Shown: in pieces, positions 12,301-24,130 of the stretch
Layout of the letters: every line of letters begins with the position of its first letter
How positions within the stretch are numbered: the first letter of the stretch is position 1
From: Nematostella vectensis
Taxonomy: Eukaryota; Cnidaria; Anthozoa; Actiniaria; Edwardsiidae
Assembly: GCF_932526225.1 (NCBI RefSeq)
Contig: NC_064034.1
Location: 3,892,001-3,956,000, forward strand
Direction: 5' to 3'
DNA: 64,000 nt
Position numbers and translations under genes: made by a program
The notes under the pieces: model-generated
Seen by the model: only the letters and a program-made list of their open reading frames with translations
What the model was told of the DNA's origin: nothing
Database searches by the model: none

Positions 12301-15300
12301 GAGCGCACAGAGCTTAGTGTAGCATTATTTTACGATAGATAGAAACATTTTAAGATGGACAACTCTAGGGATGATATTTATTTTGGTTTAGAATATGAAA
12401 TTTGAATTTAGCGCTCAGAGCAATTGTCCTGACATGTTCTCTCATTGTCGGTTGACTGATAACTGATTGTTCTAGAGCCCGGGGGTGGGAGGAGCTTTCC
12501 CTTTTATAGCGGAACCTCGTGTTTAATAAGTTATGGCGAATTTTGTGTGACACGCGATGAACCAGCAAAACCATGTATAATGAAACGTTACGCACAAATA
12601 ACACGCCACCAGCGCAAATACTTAATGATGGTTAACCAGAAATACATTAAATAATTCACGGCTTACGTTGATACACGCAAGAGTTCTACACACTTAGACG
12701 CGAGTACTCACTCGTGAATCCCGCAAATCCGTGAATGATGATAACGGTGCGTCGGGACGCGTTGAAGTGCGTGTCTCGCGTAATATCCATGTCTTCGTAT
12801 AGCTGCTGGTACTGTACTGGGGACTCGCGCGTGTAAAGCATGAACTGCGTGTGTATGGACGCGGGAGACTCGGGTAGAGGAACATATTTGCGGTTAAAGG
12901 GGTGGTCATTGCTGAAGCAACCGTATACATCGTAACACACGGTCTCAGCTGCAAAAAAAGCGATTACAGTTGTTGTGTACTTGTTATAACCGGTAAAACA
13001 ATGAGGTAATATTCTGTTTTAACCTTTAAAGTACCGACCGGCCTCACATGAGGTGATACACACGCCTTTTGCATGCTAAAAAGGAGCTATGAACATAGGG
13101 AACCCGCAGCAAAAACTGATCGCTGTGTCCAATGCTGAAACGGGTGGGAAACTGTATTGCGGAATAGCTTGAGATGCTGGTGGTGACAAAAAAATAAAAG
13201 TAAACATAATGAACAACCTACGATAAAGTCGATAAACCATATGTTTGACTAATGCACGGAATGCAAACCATCTTTCTTTGGGCTAAGTTATGGCAGTACG
13301 GAGAATTATAGAAAGATGGGCGTGCACATTAAGGATATAATCAGTAGCTGATAATGAATATCATTCAGTGACCTTCAGTGCCTTGATTTCTATCAAGCCA
13401 CACTTTTCTCAGACTAGCGATATATCGACAGAGTTCTTAACCATTCTTACCAAAGCTAATCATAATGACCACCACTGAGTGATAAACTGCGATTGTGAGA
13501 TCAGACAACTTCAAATTGTTTGACACTGAAATCATTTTGTTTCTTGGCGTGCGTATGAACCCCCCTCAACCAAACAAATTAGTTGCACATAGCCTCCTAA
13601 GTAAAGATCTCCTGGATCTGCTTAGATAGCCCATGTATGTTACATATGTATGTGGTTCTAGAACAAAAAAAAAAACGCCTAATGACCCACTGTTTGGCCG
13701 GTCAGTGCGCGCGCACCCTGCGCACCCCCTGTGTATATGCATCTTAGTAAGATGTTACACATCGGTCATCTTGAGATTACCAATGTCGCCATATTGTCGA
13801 CACACTCCGCTACTCCATGTACAAGCCAAAAACTAAGGAAATCAGGTCAAAGGCCGCCACCGGCTACTAAACGGAGGCAACAATTTACATTTATTTGCCT
13901 GTATTAAGACCAACAAATATAACTATTCGAAAAATTTTAGCCTTAGAGAGTTTGTGTTGGTGGCGAGTTGGCTATAAATTCTAACTAATGTTGAAATGAC
14001 TTTAGCTAATGTTACCTAACTAATAGGTTGGCTAATATTGGTTGCTCCTATAAGCCAGTATTACCATGGTGATTTCATAGCAACTTCATAAATATAACCT
14101 AGCCACTGTTCATCATATACAGCCACTGTCCATCATTCCTTGGGGTGGGATAAGTACATACACTCCAAGTATTAAAAGCGCGCTTTATTGTGCTTCGCTC
14201 ATATCATAAGTAATATCCAATTACCAAAGATATTAAAATCTCTTTATTAGAATTGGAATGTTAAAGACCTTATCCACGTGAAGATAGCGTGTTGAAATCT
14301 CTCACCGGATCTAACCCAAGAACGCGCAGATTTGGTTTCGGTTGCTTGTTTACACGGCGCAAACGTGAGGCCTAGTTGCGTTTAATTTGTTCCATACGAG
14401 TGACTCAAAGACTTGCCTAAAGGCTGGGTGGCCTATCGGAGGGATCATATAATCCTCTAGTACTTTAATCATCCCGATATGCACATCCGTTAACAATTTC
14501 TTATATCATTCCCTCACTTCAAGTATTAAAGATAAGGTAACTAACAGTCGTTGAGGTAGCTCTGGGACTTCTCAAGATTAAAGGTCGTTAGTTGTTTATT
14601 CTTATATCATATATTGTCGTTGGCAAACGATGTTCTGCAAATATAATTTGTTCTTTTACAGTTTATTTCGTTTATCCTATGTAGCCTGACAATATTTCTG
14701 TTTCAATTATTGTCGCGATTATTAAGTTTTATACATGCTTTAACTTGAAAGACCGTTCCTATGATAACATGCACGTTGCAGGATCAGAAGTTCAGCGGAA
14801 AAAATGAAATTGGCACCTTTTCGAGCCCTCAATTAAAACCTTAAAAGCTCCATTTGCCAAACGCCATTTTAGCAAACGGTGTGCTGAGTCAACGGAGATG
14901 GACTTCTTTCATTGAAGCTCTGCTTTCATAGAAGCCGTCACGGTTTTGCAAGTAAATGAAAAAAAAATAAGGATTTTGACGTGCAGTGAGACCTCAGACG
15001 AATTGATTATGTGCTTGTGACAAATGGATTAGCAAATGCGCTGTCTACGATTCAATCAATGAATCAAGCCATTATGTATTTAGCTGTCTGGAAGTGTTAG
15101 TCTAAAATATGCTTCTTATTTCTTGAATTATCAACGCGATATATCGCCATTTATCTATGGAAATTCCTACTCTGTAATAACTGTAATCTTTTTAGCAAGA
15201 AGGATTCTATATTCCTGAAGCTTTTAATGTCAGGGAAAGTGATTCAACTCTATTTTTGATTGCAAATAACAGCGTTTAAGCCATGCAAGACGTTAAACTG

Positions 15301-15811
15301 TCATAATGCGCAATGACTCACCTGCTGCGTTGGAAACCAAGAAGACGATGATGCAGCCTACAGCAAGCTGGCGGAGTGTCAAGGGACCAACTTCCGATAT
15401 GTTTTCCTTATGAATCCGTCCCTTCTGAAGACAGGTCATCCTTTTCTCTAAGGGGTCTCCATGATTTACCAAATTTACACACTGGTGTAAGGGTTACAAA
15501 TTAGTTTGAACTTTAGAGTCGTGACTTACCGCTCGCAATTGTGAAATAACTTAATAACACAAGTGTAGTACCTGTTTGATGTTCAAAGGTTTGAAATTAT
15601 GGTCACTGCCCGAAGCACTTCCAAGGTTAGCTCTTTTATGGATCGCACATACGACAGATGTTTTCGCGCTGGATGTGAGTTGAGTCTGATGGGTAATGTG
15701 CGGTATTCGAGTTATTCTTTGAGTCTGTCTACCGCCTAAACTACGTAAAAAATAGAGCTCCTTTGGGCTGTCGGGGTTGGTGACAAGTCTAGCCAGCCCC
15801 GCGTCAGACAC
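9312..15811 (-). CDS. Pancreatic-lipase-family lipase with C-terminal PLAT domain, 8 exons
   Basis: Exons: 15572-15811, 15322-15481, 12712-12948, 11489-11797, 10983-11168, 10400-10636, 9649-9766, 9312-9465. All splice phases agree, totalling 1,641 nt and 546 aa. The catalytic core shows VCYDVYGCFSND near its start, then IIIHGFAG. The nucleophile Ser (about residue 291) is in GFSFG, a GXSXG motif where most relatives have GHSLG. The triad Asp is in ALDPAAM (about 318) and the His in LFCGHKRA (about 387), so the triad is complete. Exons 7-8 encode a PLAT beta-sandwich (LTVWHHGVFQSW, LDRVVV). A hydrophobic stretch LAVGCIIVFLVSNAA precedes the core. If translation starts at 15437-15439 (452 aa) it resembles a signal peptide; with the in-frame upstream exon it would be an internal membrane anchor. 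The family hydrolyses acylglycerols or phospholipids. The core is secure; the first exon and exact end are less so. Confidence 0.87.
9883..10173. mobile_element. Non-autonomous hAT-like MITE in a lipase intron
   Basis: The 291-bp element starts with CAGGCCCGTACCCAGG and ends with the inverse of CAGCCCCGTACCCAGG (15 of 16 identical). The CAG start resembles hAT termini. Flanks CTTTAA and CTTCAA may be a worn target duplication. It carries no open frame of note and lies between lipase exons 6 and 7. Confidence 0.7.
10795..10880. repeat. Imperfect trinucleotide repeat (GAC/GAT/AAT)
   Basis: A low-complexity run of GAC, GAT and AAT triplets lies in the lipase intron between exons 5 and 6. A second short repeat of GGGTGTA/GGGTGCTA follows at about 10950-10980 and touches the splice donor of exon 5. 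Confidence 0.75.
11972..12516. mobile_element. Inverted-repeat (foldback-like) element with terminal hairpin in a lipase intron
   Basis: About 42 bp at 11994-12035 recur inverted at 12475-12516 with one mismatch; both contain TATAAAAGGGAAAG and CCTCCCACCCCCGGGCTC. The left end also has a perfect hairpin: AGCGGAACCACG (11972-11983), a 7-nt loop, then CGTGGTTCCGCT (11991-12002). The interior has no clear coding frame. It lies in the intron between lipase exons 3 and 4. Confidence 0.65.
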
Positions 15812-16828
15812 TTGATTTGCCGGAGTTAATACTCGATGTTTATGCTGTGACAGCTTAACAGTTTGCTGTGATAGCTTATATGTTGGTATAATTGACCTTT
15901 AGGGTTGAGGCTCATAAGAAGTTCATTCTTGGGGTGTTTAAAGGTGTCGAATTGTTTGCGTGAGGCATGCATATAATCACTTTATAGATGATGTTATACC
16001 CTGTTGTCGACTACCGCTGTTAGGATAAACTCTCTCGTTTAAGCAAGCTTAGTGCTGCGGTTTTTAATTGCGCACCCTAAACAATGTCAAAAATGTATGA
16101 TGTCTAACATTAACGGCTAAGGCGCGCTAGTCTCTTCCTAGATAGACTGTTTGTGCGAGATTTTGTAGGGCGACACCCCTCCTGGAAAATATCATAAACC
16201 CCTGACATACGCTTATTAAACGATCCGAGGTCCTTGTTCCTTTTTAAACTTCTTGGGGGAAGTTCACCTGACCCCTCTATTGGCTGGGACAGGCCTCAGC
16301 TGCAAACGCTTCAGCGCTAACGTTGTCAACCTTCCCCAATGCACGAAAAAAGATTTCGGTTTGTTGAAAAAGTCAATGTTTCATCAAAGCAATTCTCATG
16401 TCCTAATCTTACTGACAGGTTTTGTGCCTTTATCCGATAGTTGGTGGTTTATGTACCCGCTGTTGACGGGGATCCTAGTTGCTGGGATGACAAACATAGT
16501 CGCGATAAATACTCTTTCATCTGAGAGCGCTAATGAACCACTCAGATACCTGAAGCAGTGATTGCTGCCGTATCTCTTCACTCGTCATCCTAGGAGCGAC
16601 AAGAACGAAGATTCTCGAGACCTGGGGATTAAGGGCCAAGTTTGATAACAAAACACTTTCAACCTTTGCCAAAATTATATAACTGTGGCATTTGCTTGTA
16701 GCGGACCTAGGCTTTACGTTCACGAGTGAGGAAAAACACTTCATTTTGTATTGTTGCAATCATTGTTTAGCATTGCCCCATCACTGGTTAATAAAGGAAC
16801 CAAACGACACGGCTTTTCGAGATTTTTT
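15812..16828. other. Intergenic region, no recognised gene
   Basis: It lies between the lipase 5' end and the RSPH1 3' end. Overlapping open frames at 16253-16561 (+) and 16517-16759 (-) have no recognisable domain and no splice partners. The + frame has a hydrophobic middle but starts without ATG. Confidence 0.45.
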
Positions 16829-16834
16829 TTTATT
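16829..16834 (-). promoter_or_regulatory. Possible polyadenylation signal of RSPH1
   Basis: The minus strand reads AATAAA about 190 bp after the RSPH1 stop. Only the hexamer and its position support it. Confidence 0.35.
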
Positions 16835-17023
16835 TTAAAGTAAGTAATCACATTTAGAAATTATATTACAAAAAAGCCTCAAATCTAGATCGTATCGTAT
16901 CTGCCTTTGTTAGTTAATTTCGCTTCTTCTAAGGCTGTTGGGGAAAGCGGACCAACCTTTCCTTGCGAGCCCACATTCACATTCACGCCCTCGTCTTTAC
17001 CCCCATCCCCCCCCTCTCAAATC

Positions 17024-18011
17024 TCACTCTAGTCCCACAATCTCCTCGCACCGCCATCTTGGCTGAAGCACAACTTCGTCGTCCTCCTCCTCCGCCTCGT
17101 AATCCTTCTCGATGACCACTTCTACAATCTCGTATTTTCCTCTCTGCTCACAGCCGAAGTCAAACGAGTATTTCCCTTTTCCTTTCGGTAAATTCTGCTG
17201 CATGAATCCGGAGAACTTGTGGTTTGAGTGAATCAACTCACCGGCTCCATCCATCTTCCCCGCTACCCATGATCCTTTGTACTTGGACCCAGTCTCCGCG
17301 TACGTATACATACCCTGGCCATTTCTCTGGTTCTGTGACCACTCTCCCTCATAAGCGTCCCCGTTGGGGTAGTAGTAGGTACCGAATCCGTGTTTTTCGT
17401 CGTTGATCCAAAACCCCTCGTATCTCGACCCATCGGGGTACCAGAATGTTCCTTCGCCATGTTTTTTACCGTTGGCGTAGCTACCAGTGTATTTTCCGCC
17501 AGTTTTGAATCTAGAAAAAAAGTTTTAATTAGTCCTATCTTGTTTCTTCAACAACAAAATGCTGTTATTTTACAACATTCCAAAAGATTGTATATAAAGC
17601 AAAAACACTATCTTTATTTTAAAGCGAGCTACTGTGGGTAATAAAGTTTGATCTATTATGCGACTGAAACACCCAGAACTTTCAATTACTGAATATAAAC
17701 TGAGTGTACACGTTTATTAACATTTTGATAAGTAATTATACCAAATGAATACTGACTGGTTCCACTGGTGGCCATGGCGTTTGTGTTAAGTCTACTCTGC
17801 TGGCTTACTTGTAAGTGCCCTGTCCATGACGCTTGCCGTGGGAATACTCCCCTTCATAGACGTCACCATTGGGAAGCGTTGCTTTGCCTTTTCCGTGCCT
17901 TTCCTCGTCCTCGTTTCTATCTCCCTCGTACTCTCCGAGGTACAGCTCATCTTCTCCAATCGACTCTTCTTCCGAATCAGACATGTCGTCCTTGGCGAAT
18001 TTTACCGGCAT
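17024..18011 (-). CDS. RSPH1: Radial spoke head protein 1 homologue, MORN-repeat protein, 2 exons
   Basis: Exon 1 is 17809-18011 and exon 2 is 17024-17510, joined across a 298-bp GT-AG intron with agreeing phase, giving 229 aa. An acidic N-terminus ([13 protein letters not shown]) leads into GEYEGDRNE and [20 protein letters not shown]. About six MORN repeats follow, including [28 protein letters not shown] and [19 protein letters not shown] and [12 protein letters not shown] match the order of RSPH1 in other animals. The C-terminal tail is acidic but much shorter than in the roughly 309-aa vertebrate protein. RSPH1 is part of the radial spoke head of motile 9+2 cilia and flagella. It is divergent from UBE2U, with start codons about 1 kb apart. 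Confidence 0.93.
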
Positions 18012-19049
18012 AAAAGGAATTTTAACGTGAACTTTTAACGTGAAGGTTTACGGCTGGTCTTTATGGCACCTAGTCCTCGAGTTGAGTTTATAATGCTGTC
18101 TTGTTTTGTTCCGTTTCTACGTAGAAACGTTTAGTGAATTTCTAATAAAGAAATTAAAAAAGTGTAAATAGAAAGAGGGAGCGGATTGGTTGGGCTAGGC
18201 GTTTTGAGTAAATAAGCCGAAACAAGCATGATAATCGAAAGCTCTAGTGATTGAGTCAAATGCGCTTAGGAAAGGGAATTATGTGCACAGACACAACTTG
18301 ACTTTTTTAATTTTATACACACTCACAAAAACGAGCAAGATGCCGTGATCGTTTGTAAAAAAATTAAGGGCGTTTCGTGGCGTATCAGCATAAACGGATG
18401 ACATCTTAGTTACTAAAACATCTCCCACTGTTATGGTTTGTTTCTGCTACTTTAGAAGTTTCAGCTTATTTTTAAAGGTTTGTTTTATTAGTCATGGAAC
18501 TCTATATAATTTCCAAAAGCGCTCTTGTGAGACGAAGACGACTTCGTGACTCTTTTCTCCATTTCGCTCATATTTTTTTTCGATTTTCTTGATGTAGGGA
18601 AAATATATTTTCTTTAGTTAAAATACTTTCTTTAAAAGGGTATTATCATTGATCATGAAACAAAATAAACATGATAGTAAAACTCGAACTAAAAGCTAGA
18701 AAAAGAAGAGCTATGGGTCTCCTGTACCTACCAAACCGCGCAGGCCTAAGTACCACAACTCGCCTTCGCCTAGCAACCAAGGCTCATAACCAAGATGGCA
18801 GCCTCCTATCCATCGTGGAAGAAGTTTTCGAAGAGAAACTTTGTTGGTATTGGATGGATGGCAAATTAAACAGACTTAAAATGAATCTTAGATTAATGTA
18901 CTAGCCTTGTAGGTAAGGTTTATTCTCTATACTGCTGCAAATTCCAGTTATTTTTTGTTATGTGAATGACGACCTTTAGAGTGCTGTTATTACTTAAAGT
19001 CCACATTCTTATTATTGACTCTGTTATTGATTTCTAGTCTAAGGTGAAA
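18012..19049. promoter_or_regulatory. Divergent promoter region between RSPH1 and UBE2U
   Basis: This 1-kb gap separates two oppositely directed start codons. AACCAAGATGGCAGCC at about 18789-18804 resembles a YY1 site and opens a short frame (MAASYPSWKKFSK..., stop after 24 codons) that could be an upstream ORF of the UBE2U mRNA. TTCGCCTAGCAAC at 18766-18778 resembles an imperfect RFX X-box, which would suit cilia genes. Neither motif is proven. Confidence 0.35.
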
Positions 19050-22000
19050 ATGCAATCTCGGGCGAGATTACTGCTCGAAAAAGAGCTCTTTAAACTACAG
19101 AAACACAAAGTTTGGGTAGGTAATGTATATTGTCAATTTTTCTTTTGCCATTGTTAGGGTAAGTTCATTTATTATCCCAGGGGGGTTGGGGGGGGGGGGG
19201 CGTGAGGATACTGTGGAGGGGCTTCGAGAAATTACCGAAATAATTACCGAAATTACTGTATAAGGGGGGCCGCCGAAAGTGTTTGGATTTTAAAAGGGGG
19301 GTCACTGATTCCCTTTGGGGTTGTCTCTACTATTAATTTGACGAAGTGTCAAATCAGACTTCTTGGTTTAACTTGTCTCCGTTTGGGGGCAGTTTTTTGG
19401 CATGCACAATCCAGGAGTCCAGGATACGTATTAAACCATGTTTTACCTATGCAATGCACCTGTATACACCCTATATAATTTGTTTTAATGGTTTCCCTTA
19501 TATAATATTATAAAGTACTTATGTTCCATATTTAAAATATAAACAAAACGTTTTGATGCTATAAGCGCTCATTCTCCGTCATCAAAATCAATGCTCATGT
19601 CCGATTCGCTGTCTTCCTCACTCTCTTTCCTTTCTCTTTTCTTGCGCTGCACTTTTCTTGCAAAGAGAAGTTCGGAAAGCCTTTTTGCTTCTTTTACGTC
19701 ATCTATGACATCAACCATTATCAGGTTGCATTCTGGAGTTAGTTGCACCTTTGAGAAATTGAGTGCCTTTACTTTTTCTGAATTCAGCCAATTCCTTCCC
19801 CTTCCATTTTCTGTCCATCTTGCAGCTAATCTCTTGATCGCTTTCCTTTGTCATTGCTATTCAAACCTTTGCTCCTTTTCGGGAGGGGGGGCACTATGTG
19901 GGGGAAGCATAGGGGGGGGGCATGGAAAATTTTGTCTCTCCTTAAGGGGGGGTCAACTAATTTTATCCCTTACTTTTATCAAAATCCTCACGCCCACCCC
20001 TCGGGATAATAAATGAACTTTCCCTTATTGCTTGTGTGTAAACTAACCTACATTTCTTGTTGTCTGTTTTCCAGGGAATTGATACCAAACCATTAAATGA
20101 TGATGACTTGTTTATATGGGAGGCTACCATTAAAGGACCAAAAGACACGTTATGGGAAGGTAGGTCAAAGCTTCTAGAATGCCATAACTTTTGTTTGGCA
20201 GATTTGCTGTGTTTATTGCTTATGAAATAACACCAGTGTATCTCGCACGCTGATTATTCAAAAGCTTCAAATGGGCGTTTTTTTTCTGTAAAAAACAGTA
20301 CAGACATGCTTTTGACTTTTGACAACAAGTAATGTAACGCAACACTCACTGGGCCCACTTTTATTTTGTACAAATTTTTTTTTTCTTAAACAGGCAATGT
20401 TTGCTAGCGACTATTAGCCTGATTTTTGTTTGGACATTTTGAACGGAGAATAGAAGACAAAAGATCCAAATGTGTGTTTTGCTGTGGCTGAGAAGTTAAG
20501 ATTGATGGTGTTATGATACGGAAATAAAAACACACGAAATACTCAATAAAAAAAATGGATGATCCCCTTTTGGAAGGTAGAAAAATGATTCTAAATATAT
20601 TTTTTAATAATCATTGCTCTAAATAGAATCTCAAAACAACACACCCATGCAAGTTGCCACTAAATCATAACTTAACACTTTTTAGATCTCAAGAATTGCT
20701 TTACAATGAACCTGCATTATTTATATAATGGAGAATTGAAAGAGGGATCCAGAAAATTTTACCTGAAACGCCGGAGGAGAATAAGACAAAGCACTACAAA
20801 GTTTTCATAGCGATTCAACCAATGTCCATCAAAAATGAAAGTTGTCAATGTAAAGCTGCTTCAGTTCCCTTGCGTTTTATTTGAAGCCTAGAGCTTTGAG
20901 CACTTACTCCTTGTCATTTCTTTTGAGGATGAAGTGCACAACTGCTGGCATCTAATCTGGTCTTTTTGGTTTTCCAAAATATTTCTGATATCAGCTTCTT
21001 TTCGCCGCTGTTTTTCAAACATGACAAACTCCATGCTTAGGTCACGAGTCTCATTATTTAAGGAGAATTAGATTTTAATAATGATTTGTATGCATCTCTT
21101 TAATGTGATTGTTATTTCTTAGTTATTTTAGAGTATAAAAGCCATAAAACAGATATCCTGTGTCTGCCTAGGTTTTTACAGACACTTTGGGGATGTGTTT
21201 TTTATTGCTAATATGTACAATATAGATACTGTCAAACCTCAACATTCTCTCATCTCATGTACTTTGTTTGTACCATGTAGGAGGAATATTCAAGCTGTAC
21301 CTTCAGTTTGACGAGGGCTTTAATGACATACCACCAAAAGTGTACTTCCATACAATACCCTTCCACCCAAATGGTAAATATTCTATCAGTTTCTCTCAAT
21401 ACTGGATAGTAATCAAGATCTTTACTATCTGCTTTCCGATGTTGTGTACAGTTTGGTTTGCCAGCATGACGATCATAATTTTTCAGTTGATCATACTTTT
21501 CAGTCAATCGATGACACATTACTTGAAATTAATAGTAAGGCACTTTTCTTGTTGGTCAGTGGGAAGTCATTCCAAATAAAATCATGAATTATATTTATAT
21601 TGTGTTATTATTTTGCAAATGATTAACCTCTCAAACAAGAAATTTCATGTATAATATGCACCCAGATTTTGTTTGTCATTTTTGTGTTAAAAATGTGTGG
21701 ATTATACATTAAATACTAGGAAAATACAGTATATACTTAGTAAGCATGGGAATCTTAGCTAACAAATCCCCAGCATTAGGGTGAAAGTTCCTTAGTTTCC
21801 AGATGATAAGAAACAGTATATAGATAAGACTTTAACATTGCTGTTTGCAGTTGACCCAGTGACTGGGATCCCTTGCCTGGATTTCCTGGACGACTATGAT
21901 CAGTGGAAAGAGTATTACTCCCTCAACTACATCTTACTCAGTATTCAGATGATGCTCTCAAATCCTGTTCTCAAGGATGCTGTGAATGCTGATGCGGCTC

Positions 22001-23491
22001 AAATGTATAGATCATCCCCTGGTGCCTACAGACAGCTGGTGCTAGATAGCGTCTTGGCTAGTAAAAGAGTAGACGGTACATACAGTATTAAGCCCTGTTG
22101 CACAATTCTTTGTTTTACTGTGGTGGTTTGTCTCCTCAGAATAGTAGTTCTCACAAAGAAAACAGATCTCTTATTGTCACATAACCAACAAGTACACAAA
22201 CAGACCTTGCACACTTTTACTCTATCAATCAGAAGATTAACAGAGGGTTTCATGATAATATCAAGTTGCTCTCAAGTAGAATGAGCATTTTGGTTCAACA
22301 CTCAAGTGGAAGTTGTGTTACTTGTAACTGTAAATTACTGTGTACATTGGTCAAGGCTATGTTTTTTAACTTTTTGAAATATTTTGAGTAATAAAGATGT
22401 TTATAGACAAACTGAAGCTTGATTTCCTGCCTTTCTTATGACTAATTACTCTACTTATTATATTTTCTTTTACAGCTGGGTTACAACCACATTTTACTGA
22501 TAATGGAGACCTCACAAGAGCACAAAAACAACCTCAAAGCCTTGAAGAAGGTAGAAAACGTTCACAAAAAGTGGCAAAAGTATCATTTGAGGACTACTTC
22601 TCCATGTGGAGTGGCATGGCTACAACTAAGCCTGCCCCAAAATCCAAGAACCCACTGAGTGATATTCTAAGAACAGACTCCAAGCTCCAAGCAGCACACT
22701 TTGGCTTGCAGCAACATGAGCTGCAGGAGGAGATAAGGAAACAGATCACAGAGCACAATGCGCTCATGTATGGCAAGTTCCAGGGCCCTAAAGGAGAAGA
22801 CTTGGATGATCTTAAAGCCCAGAGAATACAGTTATTGAAGCAAGTGTATCTTCCTAAGAACCCAGGTAAGAATATGGGAGTATTACAACAAATTCTTATA
22901 TTAATATGATGCTAGGGGGTATTAGATAAATTGTCTCAAATATTGATGAGCTGTTTTTCTTTCACGTTTTTCTTTGGCTAGAGCATTGCTTGGGCACTTG
23001 CCTCTCTACAGCATCCGTTTTCCAAGTTTAGGGCGAGATTAATGTCTGGTATGGTGATCTTCTTGTGTCAAAATTCGTCTGTCTTCTCTCTGCTGTCTGT
23101 GGTGTGCTTGCAATAATACGTAGTGGATACTTGATGAACAAGAATAAGATTTTTGAGCAAACCTACAAACTACAGTTTGTGTCTCAAGAATTGCCACACT
23201 TTTTTTTTGACCATCAGTTCTCCATGTTTTTATCAATTAAAATCCCCCCCCACTTCATTTTACCTATTGATGATTGCAAGAATGATATCCCCATCATATC
23301 ACCGTTTTTCCTGTATTACAGATCGTTTGGTTGATCAGTCGGCCGTCGCACCCTCCACACCCTCTATATCAGCATCCATGTCAGCATCTGATGCCGTGCG
23401 CGACATCGAGCCGTCAGATCACGAAGTAGAAGAACTTCTGGCTTGGTCTAGTAATCTGAAGCTACACGAAGGCGCTTCTGCTGAGGCCTGA
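19050..23491 (+). CDS. UBE2U: Ubiquitin-conjugating enzyme E2 U, 6 exons
   Basis: Exons: 19050-19115, 20075-20159, 21281-21373, 21851-22075, 22476-22865, 23322-23491. Phases agree at every GT-AG junction; 1,029 nt encode 342 aa, near the size of human UBE2U. The UBC fold shows WEATIKGPKDTLWEGG, the IPFHPN motif (HPN at about 79-81), and GIPCLDFLDD with the active-site Cys at about residue 90. LLSIQMMLSNPVL follows. Beyond the E2 core, FEDYFSMWSGMATTKP and a final acidic segment ending ELLAWSSNLKLHEG match the UBE2U-specific C-terminal extension. The protein transfers activated ubiquitin from E1; its substrates are not known to me. Intron 1 holds an 870-bp inverted-repeat element. Confidence 0.93.
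19156..20025. mobile_element. TIR transposon-like element in UBE2U intron 1
   Basis: The ends are inverted copies sharing AAGTTCATTTATTATCCC, preceded by AGGG(T/A) and followed by a G-rich stretch and GGGCGTGAGGAT, about 45 bp in all. ATTG on both outer sides (19150-19153, 20027-20030) may be a target duplication. The interior contains G-runs near both ends and an antisense coding-like frame (separate entry). Family not identified. Confidence 0.7.
19569..19850 (-). pseudogene. Antisense coding-like fragment inside the intronic TIR element
   Basis: Read on the minus strand, 93 codons are open from just after a TGA to the stop at 19569-19571, without an ATG at the front. The product includes RWTENGRGRNWLNSEKVKAL and LTPECNLIMVDVIDD, then a basic stretch (RKVQRKKRERKES) and an acidic end (EEDSESDMSIDFDDGE). 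The mixed-charge, non-repetitive composition suggests real ancient coding sequence, perhaps a captured host exon or transposase tail. I do not recognise it. Confidence 0.4.
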
Positions 23492-23755
23492 TGATTGTAT
23501 ACAAGGATGGTGGAGGCATATGAAGGAGGAGGAAGAGGATTGGGAAGCAGGGGTGAGGTTTATGTCACCAGTTTCCAGGAGAACTTGAAGCAATACTGTA
23601 GGAAGATGATAGAAGACCCACAGTGTAGCTCGCATCACCTGGCTTAAAACAATTGCAGATGCTGTGCAAGAGAAGATTCAAGTTAATTAGTTGAATTTGA
23701 ATATTCCATTGCTGTGGACCACAAGCCTCAACTCTGTATAGATCGCGAAGCAAAA

Positions 23756-23761
23756 AATAAA
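23756..23761 (+). promoter_or_regulatory. Polyadenylation signal of UBE2U
   Basis: AATAAA lies about 265 bp after the UBE2U stop, in an A-rich context followed by a GT-rich stretch, as expected of a 3' end. Confidence 0.6.
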
Positions 23762-23905
23762 ATATTTTTCTTGGTGCTTCGGTTGAGTCTTCCTATAAGT
23801 TGCATGACTGGGTTTATATGATGAAATGAAGTTTGGGGAGAAAAAATACAAAAACCGCTTACGACCTTTAAAACGACGCGCTATGTAACCGCCGCCGACT
23901 GGTAA

Positions 23906-24130
23906 ATGAGTAGCTCAACTCCCAGCGGCGCGTCTCCGGTGGGGAAAAGAAAAAAAAAAAAACGCGCCGCAGGGCTGGTTCAAGATTCCTGGCCAGTAAT
24001 GTCCAAAGTCACAGGAGAACGAACCACCCTGCTAAACTATAAGCAACATCAAATAAGGCAAAGTTTGGAAAGACTGCTTATAGCCAATGGTACAGCTCAA
24101 CGCTCTGTCCGTGAATGTGCCAACAAATAG
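23906..24130 (+). CDS. Unrecognised short open frame, possible gene or element remnant
   Basis: A 74-codon frame begins with an ATG at 23906 and is rich in Ser, then Lys/Arg (GKRKKKKRAAG, including an A homopolymer). It ends just before the reverse-transcriptase remnant. No domain is seen. It may be the 5' side of the same degraded retroelement or a stray exon. Confidence 0.2.
   Translation: MSSSTPSGASPVGKRKKKKRAAGLVQDSWPVMSKVTGERTTLLNYKQHQIRQSLERLLIANGTAQRSVRECANK

Noticed and set aside
16253-16759. Overlapping plus and minus open frames between the lipase gene and RSPH1
   Set aside because: One lacks an ATG and neither has a domain or exon partners; composition looks non-coding.
19591-20016. 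A 141-codon plus-strand open frame in UBE2U intron 1
   Set aside because: It is the shadow of the more protein-like minus-strand frame and of the G-rich end of the inverted-repeat element.
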